Position numbers and translations under genes: made by a program | Part shown: positions 1 through 5,198 of the stretch, one piece after another | How positions within the stretch are numbered: position 1 is the first letter of the stretch | Layout of the letters: every line of letters begins with the position of its first letter | The notes under the pieces: generated by a model | Database searches by the model: none | What the model saw: the letters and a program-made list of their open reading frames with translations, nothing else | What the model was told of the DNA's origin: nothing | Assembly (NCBI GenBank): GCA_022736535.1 | Contig: DZCT01000108.1 | Location: forward strand, 1-12,644 | DNA length: 12,644 nt | Direction of reading: 5' to 3' | Origin: Desulfatirhabdium butyrativorans | GTDB lineage: Bacteria; Desulfobacterota; Desulfobacteria; Desulfobacterales; JAIFKL01

Positions 1-135
1 ATATTCAGTATCTATCTTTGCTGTTTCGCAGAGCAAATCCAAATCGCTCTGACTGCTTGCCATCACCACAACGGGACCGATATTCGGCGCGTTTTTGCCT
101 TTTACCGGATTGATGATTGCCTCATCTGGTTTCAT
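1..135 (-). CDS. Unrecognised protein, N-terminal 45 residues only (runs off the left edge)
   Basis: An open frame of 45 codons starts with ATG at 133-135 and continues without a stop to the window edge, so only the N-terminus is visible. An AAAGGA Shine-Dalgarno-like sequence lies about 11 bases upstream, which supports the start. The peptide begins MKPDEAIINPVKGKNAPNIG and continues with a hydrophobic stretch, PVVVMASSQSDLDLLCETAKI. The VVVMASSQSDL segment, a hydrophobic strand followed by a small-residue turn and SDL, loosely resembles the nucleotide-binding start of PurE-like proteins (IIMGSxSDL). The Gly of that motif is replaced by Ala, and too little is present to assign a family. No signal peptide or membrane segment is seen. 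It lies 254 bases downstream of the 91-residue gene on the same strand, separated from it by repeat elements. Confidence 0.6.
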   Translation of the reverse strand, partial: MKPDEAIINPVKGKNAPNIGPVVVMASSQSDLDLLCETAKIDTEY

Positions 136-167
136 GGATAGAAATTTCCTTTCGGTGTCCGATGGAA

Positions 168-189
168 GGGCACGCCGACGGCGTGACCC
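168..189. repeat. Small GC-rich palindrome, cacgccgacggcgtg core
   Basis: The arms cacgccg (171-177) and cggcgtg (179-185) are complementary around a single base, with ggg and ccc continuing the match outside after one unpaired base. It lies upstream of the partial gene at 1-135 and directly abuts the MITE-like element that starts at 190. It has no T-run, so it does not look like an intrinsic terminator. Confidence 0.5.
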
Positions 190-337
190 TAGAAGGTGTT
201 TGAAAAATCGGTTTCCCCCTTTTTTAAAGGGGGACCGAGGGGGATTTTCCGCCGGTCACGCAGAAATCCCCCCTGCCCCCCTTTAAAAAAAAGGGGGGGG
301 GAAAACTCCCCTGTCCGTATTTTTCAAACACCTTCTA
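190..337. mobile_element. MITE-like inverted-repeat element flanked by TA
   Basis: A perfect 19-bp inverted repeat bounds the segment: tagaaggtgtttgaaaaat at 190-208 and its complement at 319-337. The outermost two bases at both ends are TA, so the element can be read as a 17-bp terminal inverted repeat flanked by a TA duplication, the target signature of Tc1/mariner and IS630 transposases. Inside, a C-run/T-run block at 211-247 and a G/A-run block at 264-306 form a second, imperfect pair of arms, so the 148-bp whole could fold into one long hairpin. It has no open frame of interest and would need a transposase encoded elsewhere. The MITE label is an inference from structure. Confidence 0.65.
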
Positions 338-341
338 CATT

Positions 342-374
342 TTCTCGTTCCCACGCGGAGCGTGGGAACGAGAA
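342..374. repeat. Perfect 15-bp palindromic hairpin, ttctcgttcccacgc family
   Basis: The arms ttctcgttcccacgc (342-356) and gcgtgggaacgagaa (360-374) are perfectly complementary around the loop gga. It lies 15 bases past the stop of the 91-residue gene, where an mRNA 3'-end hairpin would be expected. No T-run follows on either strand, so a role in rho-independent termination is not supported. Similar CGTTCCCACGC palindromes are, from general knowledge, common dispersed repeats in repeat-rich bacterial genomes. Confidence 0.7.
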
Positions 375-389
375 TTAGTGTGCCGAAGA

Positions 390-665
390 TTATTCGGGAC
401 CTGTCAGGCTCGTCATTTCTTCTTTGATTTCGTCAATCATATCGTAAAACCACATCAGGTCTTCGATGGAAAGCCTGCCCGCTTTCATGGGCGCACGCTC
501 GGTGCCATCTTTTTTCATCAGAATACGAGGACCGATCTGAAGCTTTGCCTCGCCGCCGTCATATTGATTAATGGAGACAACCAATCCGGTTTCTTCACAT
601 CTCCAAGTTTTCAGTACCTTGTCCTTTTCGGGATCAAATCCCCCCGCGCTTTTTTTTACTGCCAT
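390..665 (-). CDS. Small hypothetical protein (91 aa), possible PC4-like fold
   Basis: I do not recognise this gene with confidence. It encodes 91 residues starting at ATG 663-665, with a strong AAGGAG Shine-Dalgarno sequence about 11 bases upstream. There is no signal peptide or membrane segment. Residues 1-16 are Lys-rich and probably disordered. Residues 18-52 read as alternating strands (VLKTWRCEETGLVVSINQY, then AKLQIGPRILM). Residues 64-88 (RLSIEDLMWFYDMIDEIKEE) look like one amphipathic acidic helix. A basic tail, a strand-rich sheet and a C-terminal helix after a GR-L motif recall the PC4/YdbC single-stranded nucleic-acid-binding family, but this rests on pattern and predicted secondary structure only. 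It is 257 bases downstream of glyS, separated from it by an inverted-repeat element, so it probably has its own transcript. The codon pattern and clear ribosome site make a real gene likely. Confidence 0.8.
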   Translation of the reverse strand: MAVKKSAGGFDPEKDKVLKTWRCEETGLVVSINQYDGGEAKLQIGPRILMKKDGTERAPMKAGRLSIEDLMWFYDMIDEIKEEMTSLTGPE

Positions 666-720
666 GTAACAAATTCTCCTTGTAATATATTTTAGTTGAA
701 ATTGAATGGTAAAATGTCTG

Positions 721-912
721 AACCCTGATTAATCCTGATTAAAGGATTTCCATGATTTCTGTCCGTAGGGGTAAGCCCCCGTGCTTACCCTTTTTCGCGC
801 CAAGGTCAAGGTGATGATACCGCAAGGGCAGCCACAGGGGGCTGCCCCTACACAACAAGCCCGAAAGGTGAAACAGAAATCAGGAAAATCCTTTAATCCT
901 TGAATCAGGGTC
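721..912. repeat. Imperfect inverted-repeat element between glyS and the 91-aa gene
   Basis: The arms at 741-762 and 873-894 are complementary at 20 of 22 positions. An outer ccctgatt (723-730) pairs with aatcaggg (903-910). Inside, gtaggggtaagcccccgtgc (765-784) and the inverted gtaggggcagccccctgtgg block (832-851) form a further near-match. Such nested GTAGGGG palindromes resemble dispersed non-autonomous repeats. The right end merges into a tandem pair of 12-bp units at 903-926 that reaches the stop codon of glyS. No target duplication is obvious. Confidence 0.6.
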
Positions 913-926
913 AAAATCAGGGTCAA
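903..926. repeat. Two tandem copies of aatcagggtcaa at the glyS stop codon
   Basis: The 12-bp unit aatcagggtcaa occurs twice without interruption (903-914, 915-926). The second copy contains the complement of the glyS TGA stop (923-925). The duplication lies exactly at the edge of the inverted-repeat element at 721-912. Confidence 0.75.
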
Positions 927-2995
927 ATTTTAGAAAAATCAGCGAAGCGTCCGAACAAATCTGCGATCTGTTTCAGGAGCGCAAGCCGATTGTTGCGGAT
1001 GCGCTCGTCTTCCGCCATGACCATCACGCCGTCAAAAAAGGCATCCACCGCAGGGCGCAGCGAAGCCATATCCAGCAATGCCTGATTGAAATCGCCTTTG
1101 TCCATATTTCCCGAAAACTTCTGCTTCACATCTTTGTAAGCCGCATAGAGCGCGGATTCACATTCATGCTCAAAGAGATTTTCCTGCACGCCTGCGCCGG
1201 TTTCCGCGGCTTTCTTGATGATGTTGACCACCCGCTTGAACGCCACCGCGAGCGGCTCAAAATCCGGGGCGGATTTCAGGTTTTCGAGCGCACGGACCCG
1301 CTCCCAGACCTGCGGCACGTAATCCACAGAAACATCCGAAACTGCCGCCACCACATCTTTTGAAAACCCGTCTTCAACTAATTTGTGCGCGATGCGGTTT
1401 TTGAAAAAAGTATAAATATTTCCGACAACTTCTTTCTTTTCCGAATTGCTCATTTCTCCGAAGAGCGAAAGGCTTTTCTCAATCACCTGAGTCAGTGAGA
1501 AAGAGAAATTCTTGTCGAGCATAATCTGAACAATACCGATGCTTTGCCGCCGAAGCGCATAAGGGTCGGACGCGCCGGTGGGCATCAGTCCGACTTTGAA
1601 ACAGCCGCATATCGAATCTGCCTTATCCGCAATCGCGACAACCGCGCCGGTCAGGGTTTCAGGAAGTATGCCGCCGGAATAGGTGGGGCGGTAATGTTCT
1701 TCAACAGCCGACGCGACGGCTGGGGCTTCGCCTTTTTTCTGCGCGTAGATTCTGCCCATCACGCCCTGAAGTTTCGGAAATTCCACAACAACCTGACTCA
1801 CAAGGTCAGTTTTGCACAGTTCGGCAGCCCGTGAAACCTGCTGTTTGAATGTCTCATTCTGACCCGCCGCATCCGAGAGAAATTCGGCAAGTTTGCGAAC
1901 CCGCATGGTTTTTTCATACATGGAGCCGAGTTTTGCCTGAAACAGCACGCCTTTGAGTTTTTCTAACCACAAGTCAAAAGACGCGTCCAAATCGCTTCTG
2001 AAAAAGAATTTCGCATCCGAGAGCCTTGCCCGAAGCACCCGTTCATGTCCTTTTGCCACAAGGGACATATCTTTTGTCCGGGTATTGTTCACCGCGATGA
2101 AACAGGGCATCAGCTTTTTGCTTTTGTCAATGACGGCAAAATATTTCTGGTGTTCCCGCATTGCGGTAATCAGCACTTCGTCCGGAACTTCCAGAAATGC
2201 GTTGTCAAATTTTCCCGCGACCGGCACGGGATATTCCACAAGATTTTTTACAATGTCAACCAATTCACTGTCCGGCAGCACGGTTCCGCCCAAATCCGCG
2301 GCAACTTTTGACACTTCCTGCTCCACAATGCGCCGCCGTTCTTCCAAATCCGCCAGCACATCAGCGGAACGCAGTTTTTCCGCATATTCGCCGGAATGCT
2401 GAATTGTCAGGGCTTGGGGCTTCATGAAGCGATGCCCGAATGTCTCTTTGCCGCTCTGAATTTTTCCGCCCAGCACAAAGGGAATGACTTCATTTCCCAG
2501 AATCGCCAGCACGGAGCGGATGGGGCGGGCAAAAGAAATCTTCAAATCCGCCCATTTCATGGTTTTCGGAAAAGCGGTCGCCAGAATTGCTTCAGGCAGA
2601 AGATTGGCGAGAACGCTTTTGCTGTCCATTGCTTTTTCTGTTTTGTCAGCGCAAAGATACCTGCCTTTTCCCGTGTCTTTGATTCGGATATCGCTGACAG
2701 AAATGCCTAATTTTTCGGCAAATTTAATGGCAGGCACCAAGGGCTTTCCCTGTGAGTCAAAACCGACTTTTTCCGGGGGACCCGTAATTTCTTCTGTCAA
2801 TGCCGCCTGCTTGTCCGCTACGTCGGCAATTTCCACGCCGAGCCGCCGGGGTGTTCCGAAAATTCTGGCTTTGCCGTGCGCGATGCGGGCAGCGTCCAAT
2901 TTTTGCAGGAGCAAAGCCGATAATGACGCTAAGGCAGGTTCGATATAACCTGCCGGAATTTCTTCTGTTCCGATTTCAATCAACAGATTGTTCAT
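923..2995 (-). CDS. glyS: Glycyl-tRNA synthetase, beta subunit
   Basis: This is the 690-residue beta subunit of the bacterial alpha2-beta2 glycyl-tRNA synthetase, which recognises tRNA-Gly and is needed with GlyQ to charge it with glycine in the cytoplasm. The length is normal for the family. Family signatures are clear: LLIEIGTEEIPA at 4-15, FGTPRRL at 46-52, TAMREHQKYFAV at 277-288, ERVLRARLSDAKFF at 318-331, EFPKLQGVMG at 405-414 and PTGASDPYALRR at 472-483. The C-terminal third is the helical, anticodon-binding-like part. The start is ATG 2993-2995, fixed by the conserved N-terminal motif. The AAAGGA ribosome site is 11 bases away, rather long, and a short out-of-frame ATG sits in between. 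It follows glyQ by 116 bases and is very probably in the same transcript. Its stop codon lies in a duplicated 12-bp repeat. Confidence 0.98.
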   Translation of the reverse strand: MNNLLIEIGTEEIPAGYIEPALASLSALLLQKLDAARIAHGKARIFGTPRRLGVEIADVADKQAALTEEITGPPEKVGFDSQGKPLVPAIKFAEKLGISVSDIRIKDTGKGRYLCADKTEKAMDSKSVLANLLPEAILATAFPKTMKWADLKISFARPIRSVLAILGNEVIPFVLGGKIQSGKETFGHRFMKPQALTIQHSGEYAEKLRSADVLADLEERRRIVEQEVSKVAADLGGTVLPDSELVDIVKNLVEYPVPVAGKFDNAFLEVPDEVLITAMREHQKYFAVIDKSKKLMPCFIAVNNTRTKDMSLVAKGHERVLRARLSDAKFFFRSDLDASFDLWLEKLKGVLFQAKLGSMYEKTMRVRKLAEFLSDAAGQNETFKQQVSRAAELCKTDLVSQVVVEFPKLQGVMGRIYAQKKGEAPAVASAVEEHYRPTYSGGILPETLTGAVVAIADKADSICGCFKVGLMPTGASDPYALRRQSIGIVQIMLDKNFSFSLTQVIEKSLSLFGEMSNSEKKEVVGNIYTFFKNRIAHKLVEDGFSKDVVAAVSDVSVDYVPQVWERVRALENLKSAPDFEPLAVAFKRVVNIIKKAAETGAGVQENLFEHECESALYAAYKDVKQKFSGNMDKGDFNQALLDMASLRPAVDAFFDGVMVMAEDERIRNNRLALLKQIADLFGRFADFSKI

Positions 2996-3002
2996 TTTTC
3001 AT
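2976..3002 (-). other. Eight-codon out-of-frame mini-ORF overlapping the glyS start
   Basis: The only good ribosome site ahead of glyS (AAAGGA, complement at 3007-3012) lies 4 bases from an ATG at 3000-3002 and 11 bases from the glyS ATG at 2993-2995. The first ATG opens the peptide MKNEQSVD, which ends in TGA at 2976-2978, inside glyS and in another frame. It may be chance. If translated, glyS would depend on leaky initiation or short-range reinitiation. Confidence 0.3.
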
Positions 3003-3020
3003 TTATTCCTTTGTTATCAA

Positions 3021-3095
3021 TCCGGAGTGCTAAAATGAAATTTTAGCATTTTACAGCCTGCTAAAATTTCGCTCCGCTCATTTCAGCACTCCGGA
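3021..3095. repeat. Palindromic element with TCCGGAGTGC ends between glyQ and glyS
   Basis: The arms tccggagtgctaaaatga (3021-3038) and its complement (3078-3095) match at 17 of 18 positions. Inside, gctaaaat and attttagc blocks allow further pairing. It fills most of the 116-base glyQ-glyS gap. The same 10-bp tccggagtgc terminus closes the in-frame element inside the uracil-DNA glycosylase gene at 10532-10582. There is no T-run, so it is not an evident terminator and need not separate the two genes transcriptionally. Confidence 0.7.
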
Positions 3096-3111
3096 GTGGA
3101 CATGTTATTTC

Positions 3112-3984
3112 TTAACTTCCCGCTATCAGGGGAAAACCCATCGTTTCCCGCTGCTTGAGATATTCATGCGCGCAGGCTCTGGCGAGGTTGCGTATGCGTC
3201 CGATATAGCCGGTTCGCTCGGTCACGCTGATTGCCCCCCGGGCATCGAGAAGATTGAAGGTATGCGAGCATTTCAGGCAGTATTCATACGCGGGAAGCAC
3301 CAGCCCCTCAGCAATCAGCTTTGCGGATTCGCCTTCATAGCGAGTAAAAAAATCCAGCAGCATCGGCACGTTTGCTTTTTCAAAATTGTAGGTGGATTGC
3401 TCCACTTCCTGCTGATGATGCACATCGCCGTATTTGATGCGGCTGTTCCATTTCAGATCATACACATTGTCTATTCCCTGCAAATACATGGTGATACGCT
3501 CAAGCCCGTAAGTCAGTTCAACAGAAATGGGATGCAGTTCGATGCTTCCGCACAGTTGAAAATAAGTAAACTGCGTAATCTCCATGCCGTCCAACCAGAC
3601 TTCCCAGCCAAGCCCCGCCGCGCCGAGCGTGGGAGATTCCCAGTCGTCTTCCACAAAGCGGATGTCATGCTCCAGCGGGTCTATGCCGAGAACCTTCAGG
3701 CTTTCGAGATATTGCTCCTGCACATCAAAAGGCGAGGGTTTCAGAATGACCTGATATTGATAGTAATGTTGAAGCCGGTTCGGATTTTCGCCGTAGCGTC
3801 CGTCCGTAGGACGTCGGGAAGGCTGAACATAGGCAACTTTCCAAGGCTCGGGACCGAGCGATTTCAGCAGCGTTGTCGGGTGGAATGTCCCCGCGCCGAC
3901 TTCCATGTCATAAGGTTGAACCAGCACACAGCCTTTTTTTGCCCAAAACTGATTTAATGATAAAATAACATCTTGAAAATACAT
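3112..3984 (-). CDS. glyQ: Glycyl-tRNA synthetase, alpha subunit
   Basis: This is the catalytic alpha subunit of the alpha2-beta2 glycyl-tRNA synthetase, a class II enzyme that forms glycyl-adenylate. The 290-residue product starting MYFQDVILSLNQFW matches the family in length and at its N-terminus. Visible signatures are GCVLVQPYDMEVGAGTFHP (18-36), PSRRPTDGRYGENPNR (55-70, the motif 2 region), EITQFTYFQLCG (135-146) and ELTYGLERI (156-164, motif 3). The frame stays open upstream to 4101, which would add 39 residues. I reject that start because the extra residues are encoded by intergenic repeats, and because ATG 3982-3984 has an AAGGAG site directly ahead of it and gives the canonical N-terminus. 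It precedes glyS by 116 bases and follows the GHMP kinase by 113 bases of repeat. Confidence 0.98.
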   Translation of the reverse strand: MYFQDVILSLNQFWAKKGCVLVQPYDMEVGAGTFHPTTLLKSLGPEPWKVAYVQPSRRPTDGRYGENPNRLQHYYQYQVILKPSPFDVQEQYLESLKVLGIDPLEHDIRFVEDDWESPTLGAAGLGWEVWLDGMEITQFTYFQLCGSIELHPISVELTYGLERITMYLQGIDNVYDLKWNSRIKYGDVHHQQEVEQSTYNFEKANVPMLLDFFTRYEGESAKLIAEGLVLPAYEYCLKCSHTFNLLDARGAISVTERTGYIGRIRNLARACAHEYLKQRETMGFPLIAGS

Positions 3985-3988
3985 TGTT

Positions 3989-3994
3989 CTCCTT
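3989..3994 (-). promoter_or_regulatory. Ribosome binding site that fixes the glyQ start
   Basis: The minus strand reads AAGGAG here, followed by four bases and the glyQ ATG at 3982-3984. The spacing is on the short side, but this is the only good site in the long open frame. It separates the true coding start from the repeat-encoded upstream extension. Confidence 0.7.
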
Positions 3995-4009
3995 AGCAGA
4001 GCGGGAATA

Positions 4010-4107
4010 ATTGAGAATTGAGAATTGAGAATTGAGAAGTAAAAAGATTTCTCGCTACGCTTGAAATGACAGAAAAGAAACCTCGAAATGACAATTCTCA
4101 ATTCTCA
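4010..4107. repeat. Composite repeat: two opposed 7-bp arrays around a TCATTTC block, between GHMP kinase and glyQ
   Basis: Four perfect copies of attgaga fill 4010-4037, and two copies in the opposite orientation (caattct) fill 4092-4105. Between them, 4041-4090 carries tcgctacgcttgaaatgaca and a second cgaaatgaca, members of the same family seen at 11046-11080. The arrays face each other and could pair in RNA. The left-hand gene start (glyQ) is 25 bases away, and the stop codon of the GHMP kinase lies inside the right-hand array. Confidence 0.8.
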
Positions 4108-5141
4108 ATAATCCTGACTCCCTGTGAATCTATTTTTATATTCAGCAGGCAAGCTTCCTGTCGTTTTGCAAGGATGCTTTCCCACACTTCTTTCAAACTG
4201 TCAATATTTTTGATTTCGCCCAAAGCCCATAAGCAGCCCCCGCCGCCCGCACCCGTGAATCTTGCCCCGCAGCCGGTTTTTATTGCAGATTCAACAAGCT
4301 GTTCGCCCATTTCATCCAACACATCCGGCGTCATTTTCCGCCGAATGGCGGTTTCCCGGTTCATCATTTCAGAAGCTTCTTTATAATTTGCTTGAGCCAG
4401 CGCATCAACAAATTTCTGCGTACAGGAAATAATTTCCGCCCAAAGTCCACGATATTTGCCGGAAAGAAACTGCTGAACCCATTTTCCGTTGATGTTTTTT
4501 GATTCATGCGGAATCCCGCAATATGCCAGCAGCAGATGTTTTTCCACATCCGCAAAATCAGTTTTTTCGACAACGGCTTTCTGTTTGAAAACGGGTCCGC
4601 CGATTTCGCCGGACCAGAACCACGCGTTCACGCCCCCGTAAGCCGCGGCAAGCTGGTCCTGAAGACCGCAGGGAACGCCGGCAACGCTTTCTTCAAGCGC
4701 ATGTGCCAGCAGGGGAATCTGCTGTAATTCTGACTGACGGAACTCGGAACAGCATTTCAAAAACGCCGCAACAAGCGCGACGCCCGCGACCGATGAGCCG
4801 CCCAGCGCGCTGCGGGGCGGCGAAGCCGATTCAATTTCAATATGAACGCCGTCTGCCCGGAAATAAGCGGCAATGGCAAACATCAGTCCGAGCGGATGGT
4901 CAAAAGGCGCATCATCTGCCGGATATTCCACGCTGCTGAATCCTTTTGAAGAAATCTTTATCCTGCCTTTATGATAGGGAGAAAGCCGCGCCCGCGTTCT
5001 CAGATTCAGCGCAATGTTGAAGGTACAGGGTTTCAGATGCCGCAACGGGTAGTAAAACGTGCGAATATCAAGCGTGCCGCCCATGTCAATACGGCAGGGC
5101 GCGGAAACCTCGATGATTGATTCCGAAGATATTTCAGACAT
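4098..5141 (-). CDS. GHMP-family sugar kinase (heptose-7-phosphate kinase-like)
   Basis: This encodes a 347-residue soluble kinase of the galactokinase/homoserine/mevalonate/phosphomevalonate superfamily, which transfers phosphate from ATP to a small hydroxylated substrate. All three superfamily motifs are present: SAPCRIDMGGTLD (13-25) at the N-terminus, the phosphate-binding loop PPRSALGGSSVAG (108-120) and the C-terminal GARFTGAGGGG (292-302). D162 in GLQDQLAAAYGG is the likely catalytic base. The DMGG version of motif 1 and the overall length fit the D-glycero-D-manno-heptose 7-phosphate kinase/LmbP-like branch, but the true substrate cannot be told from sequence. The start at ATG 5139-5141 is preferred over one eight codons upstream because TAGGA precedes it at normal spacing. 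It begins 39 bases after the hybrid kinase and may be co-transcribed. The C-terminal Glu-Asn-stop is encoded by a GAGAATT repeat. Confidence 0.9.
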   Translation of the reverse strand: MSEISSESIIEVSAPCRIDMGGTLDIRTFYYPLRHLKPCTFNIALNLRTRARLSPYHKGRIKISSKGFSSVEYPADDAPFDHPLGLMFAIAAYFRADGVHIEIESASPPRSALGGSSVAGVALVAAFLKCCSEFRQSELQQIPLLAHALEESVAGVPCGLQDQLAAAYGGVNAWFWSGEIGGPVFKQKAVVEKTDFADVEKHLLLAYCGIPHESKNINGKWVQQFLSGKYRGLWAEIISCTQKFVDALAQANYKEASEMMNRETAIRRKMTPDVLDEMGEQLVESAIKTGCGARFTGAGGGGCLWALGEIKNIDSLKEVWESILAKRQEACLLNIKIDSQGVRIIEN

Positions 5142-5146
5142 ATTTT

Positions 5147-5151
5147 TCCTA
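5147..5151 (-). promoter_or_regulatory. Ribosome binding site deciding the GHMP kinase start
   Basis: The minus strand reads TAGGA, five bases before ATG 5139-5141. The alternative ATG at 5163-5165 has no purine-rich site upstream, so the shorter 347-residue product is favoured. Confidence 0.55.
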
Positions 5152-5177
5152 CAAATATTTCGCATCTACGATGCTGT

Positions 5178-5198
5178 TTCTCAATTCTCACTTCTCAC
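5178..5198. repeat. Three-copy 7-bp array overlapping the end of the hybrid kinase gene
   Basis: The units ttctcaa, ttctcac and ttctcac follow one another at 5178-5198. Read on the minus strand they encode the last residues of the kinase (VRSEN) and its TGA stop at 5181-5183. The next gene starts 39 bases after this stop. Confidence 0.75.

Noticed and set aside
342..374. Rho-independent terminator for the 91-residue gene
   Set aside because: The stem is perfect but no T-run follows on the minus strand, and the sequence looks like a dispersed palindromic repeat.
95..378. Two short plus-strand frames over the repeat region
   Set aside because: They translate the MITE-like arms into Gly/Pro/Arg-rich sequence and have no ribosome site.
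685..720. Promoter upstream of the 91-residue gene (TTTACC, 18-bp gap, TATATT on the minus strand)
   Set aside because: The match is weak in an AT-rich stretch and would leave a very short leader, so chance cannot be excluded.
2996..3111. Riboswitch or T-box controlling glyS
   Set aside because: The gap is filled by a dispersed palindrome also found at 10532-10582, with no specifier or terminator structure.
3166..3957. Plus-strand open frame of 263 codons
   Set aside because: It is the complement shadow of glyQ, which has full family motifs. The plus-strand translation shows no recognisable domain.
3985..4101. Upstream extension of glyQ to a start at 4099-4101 (39 extra residues)
   Set aside because: The extra residues are encoded by the GAGAATT and TCATTTC repeats, there is no ribosome site at the far start, and the internal ATG gives the canonical GlyQ N-terminus with AAGGAG upstream.
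3996..4110. CRISPR array suggested by regular short repeats
   Set aside because: The repeats are 7 bp, directly contiguous and without unique spacers, and no cas gene is present.
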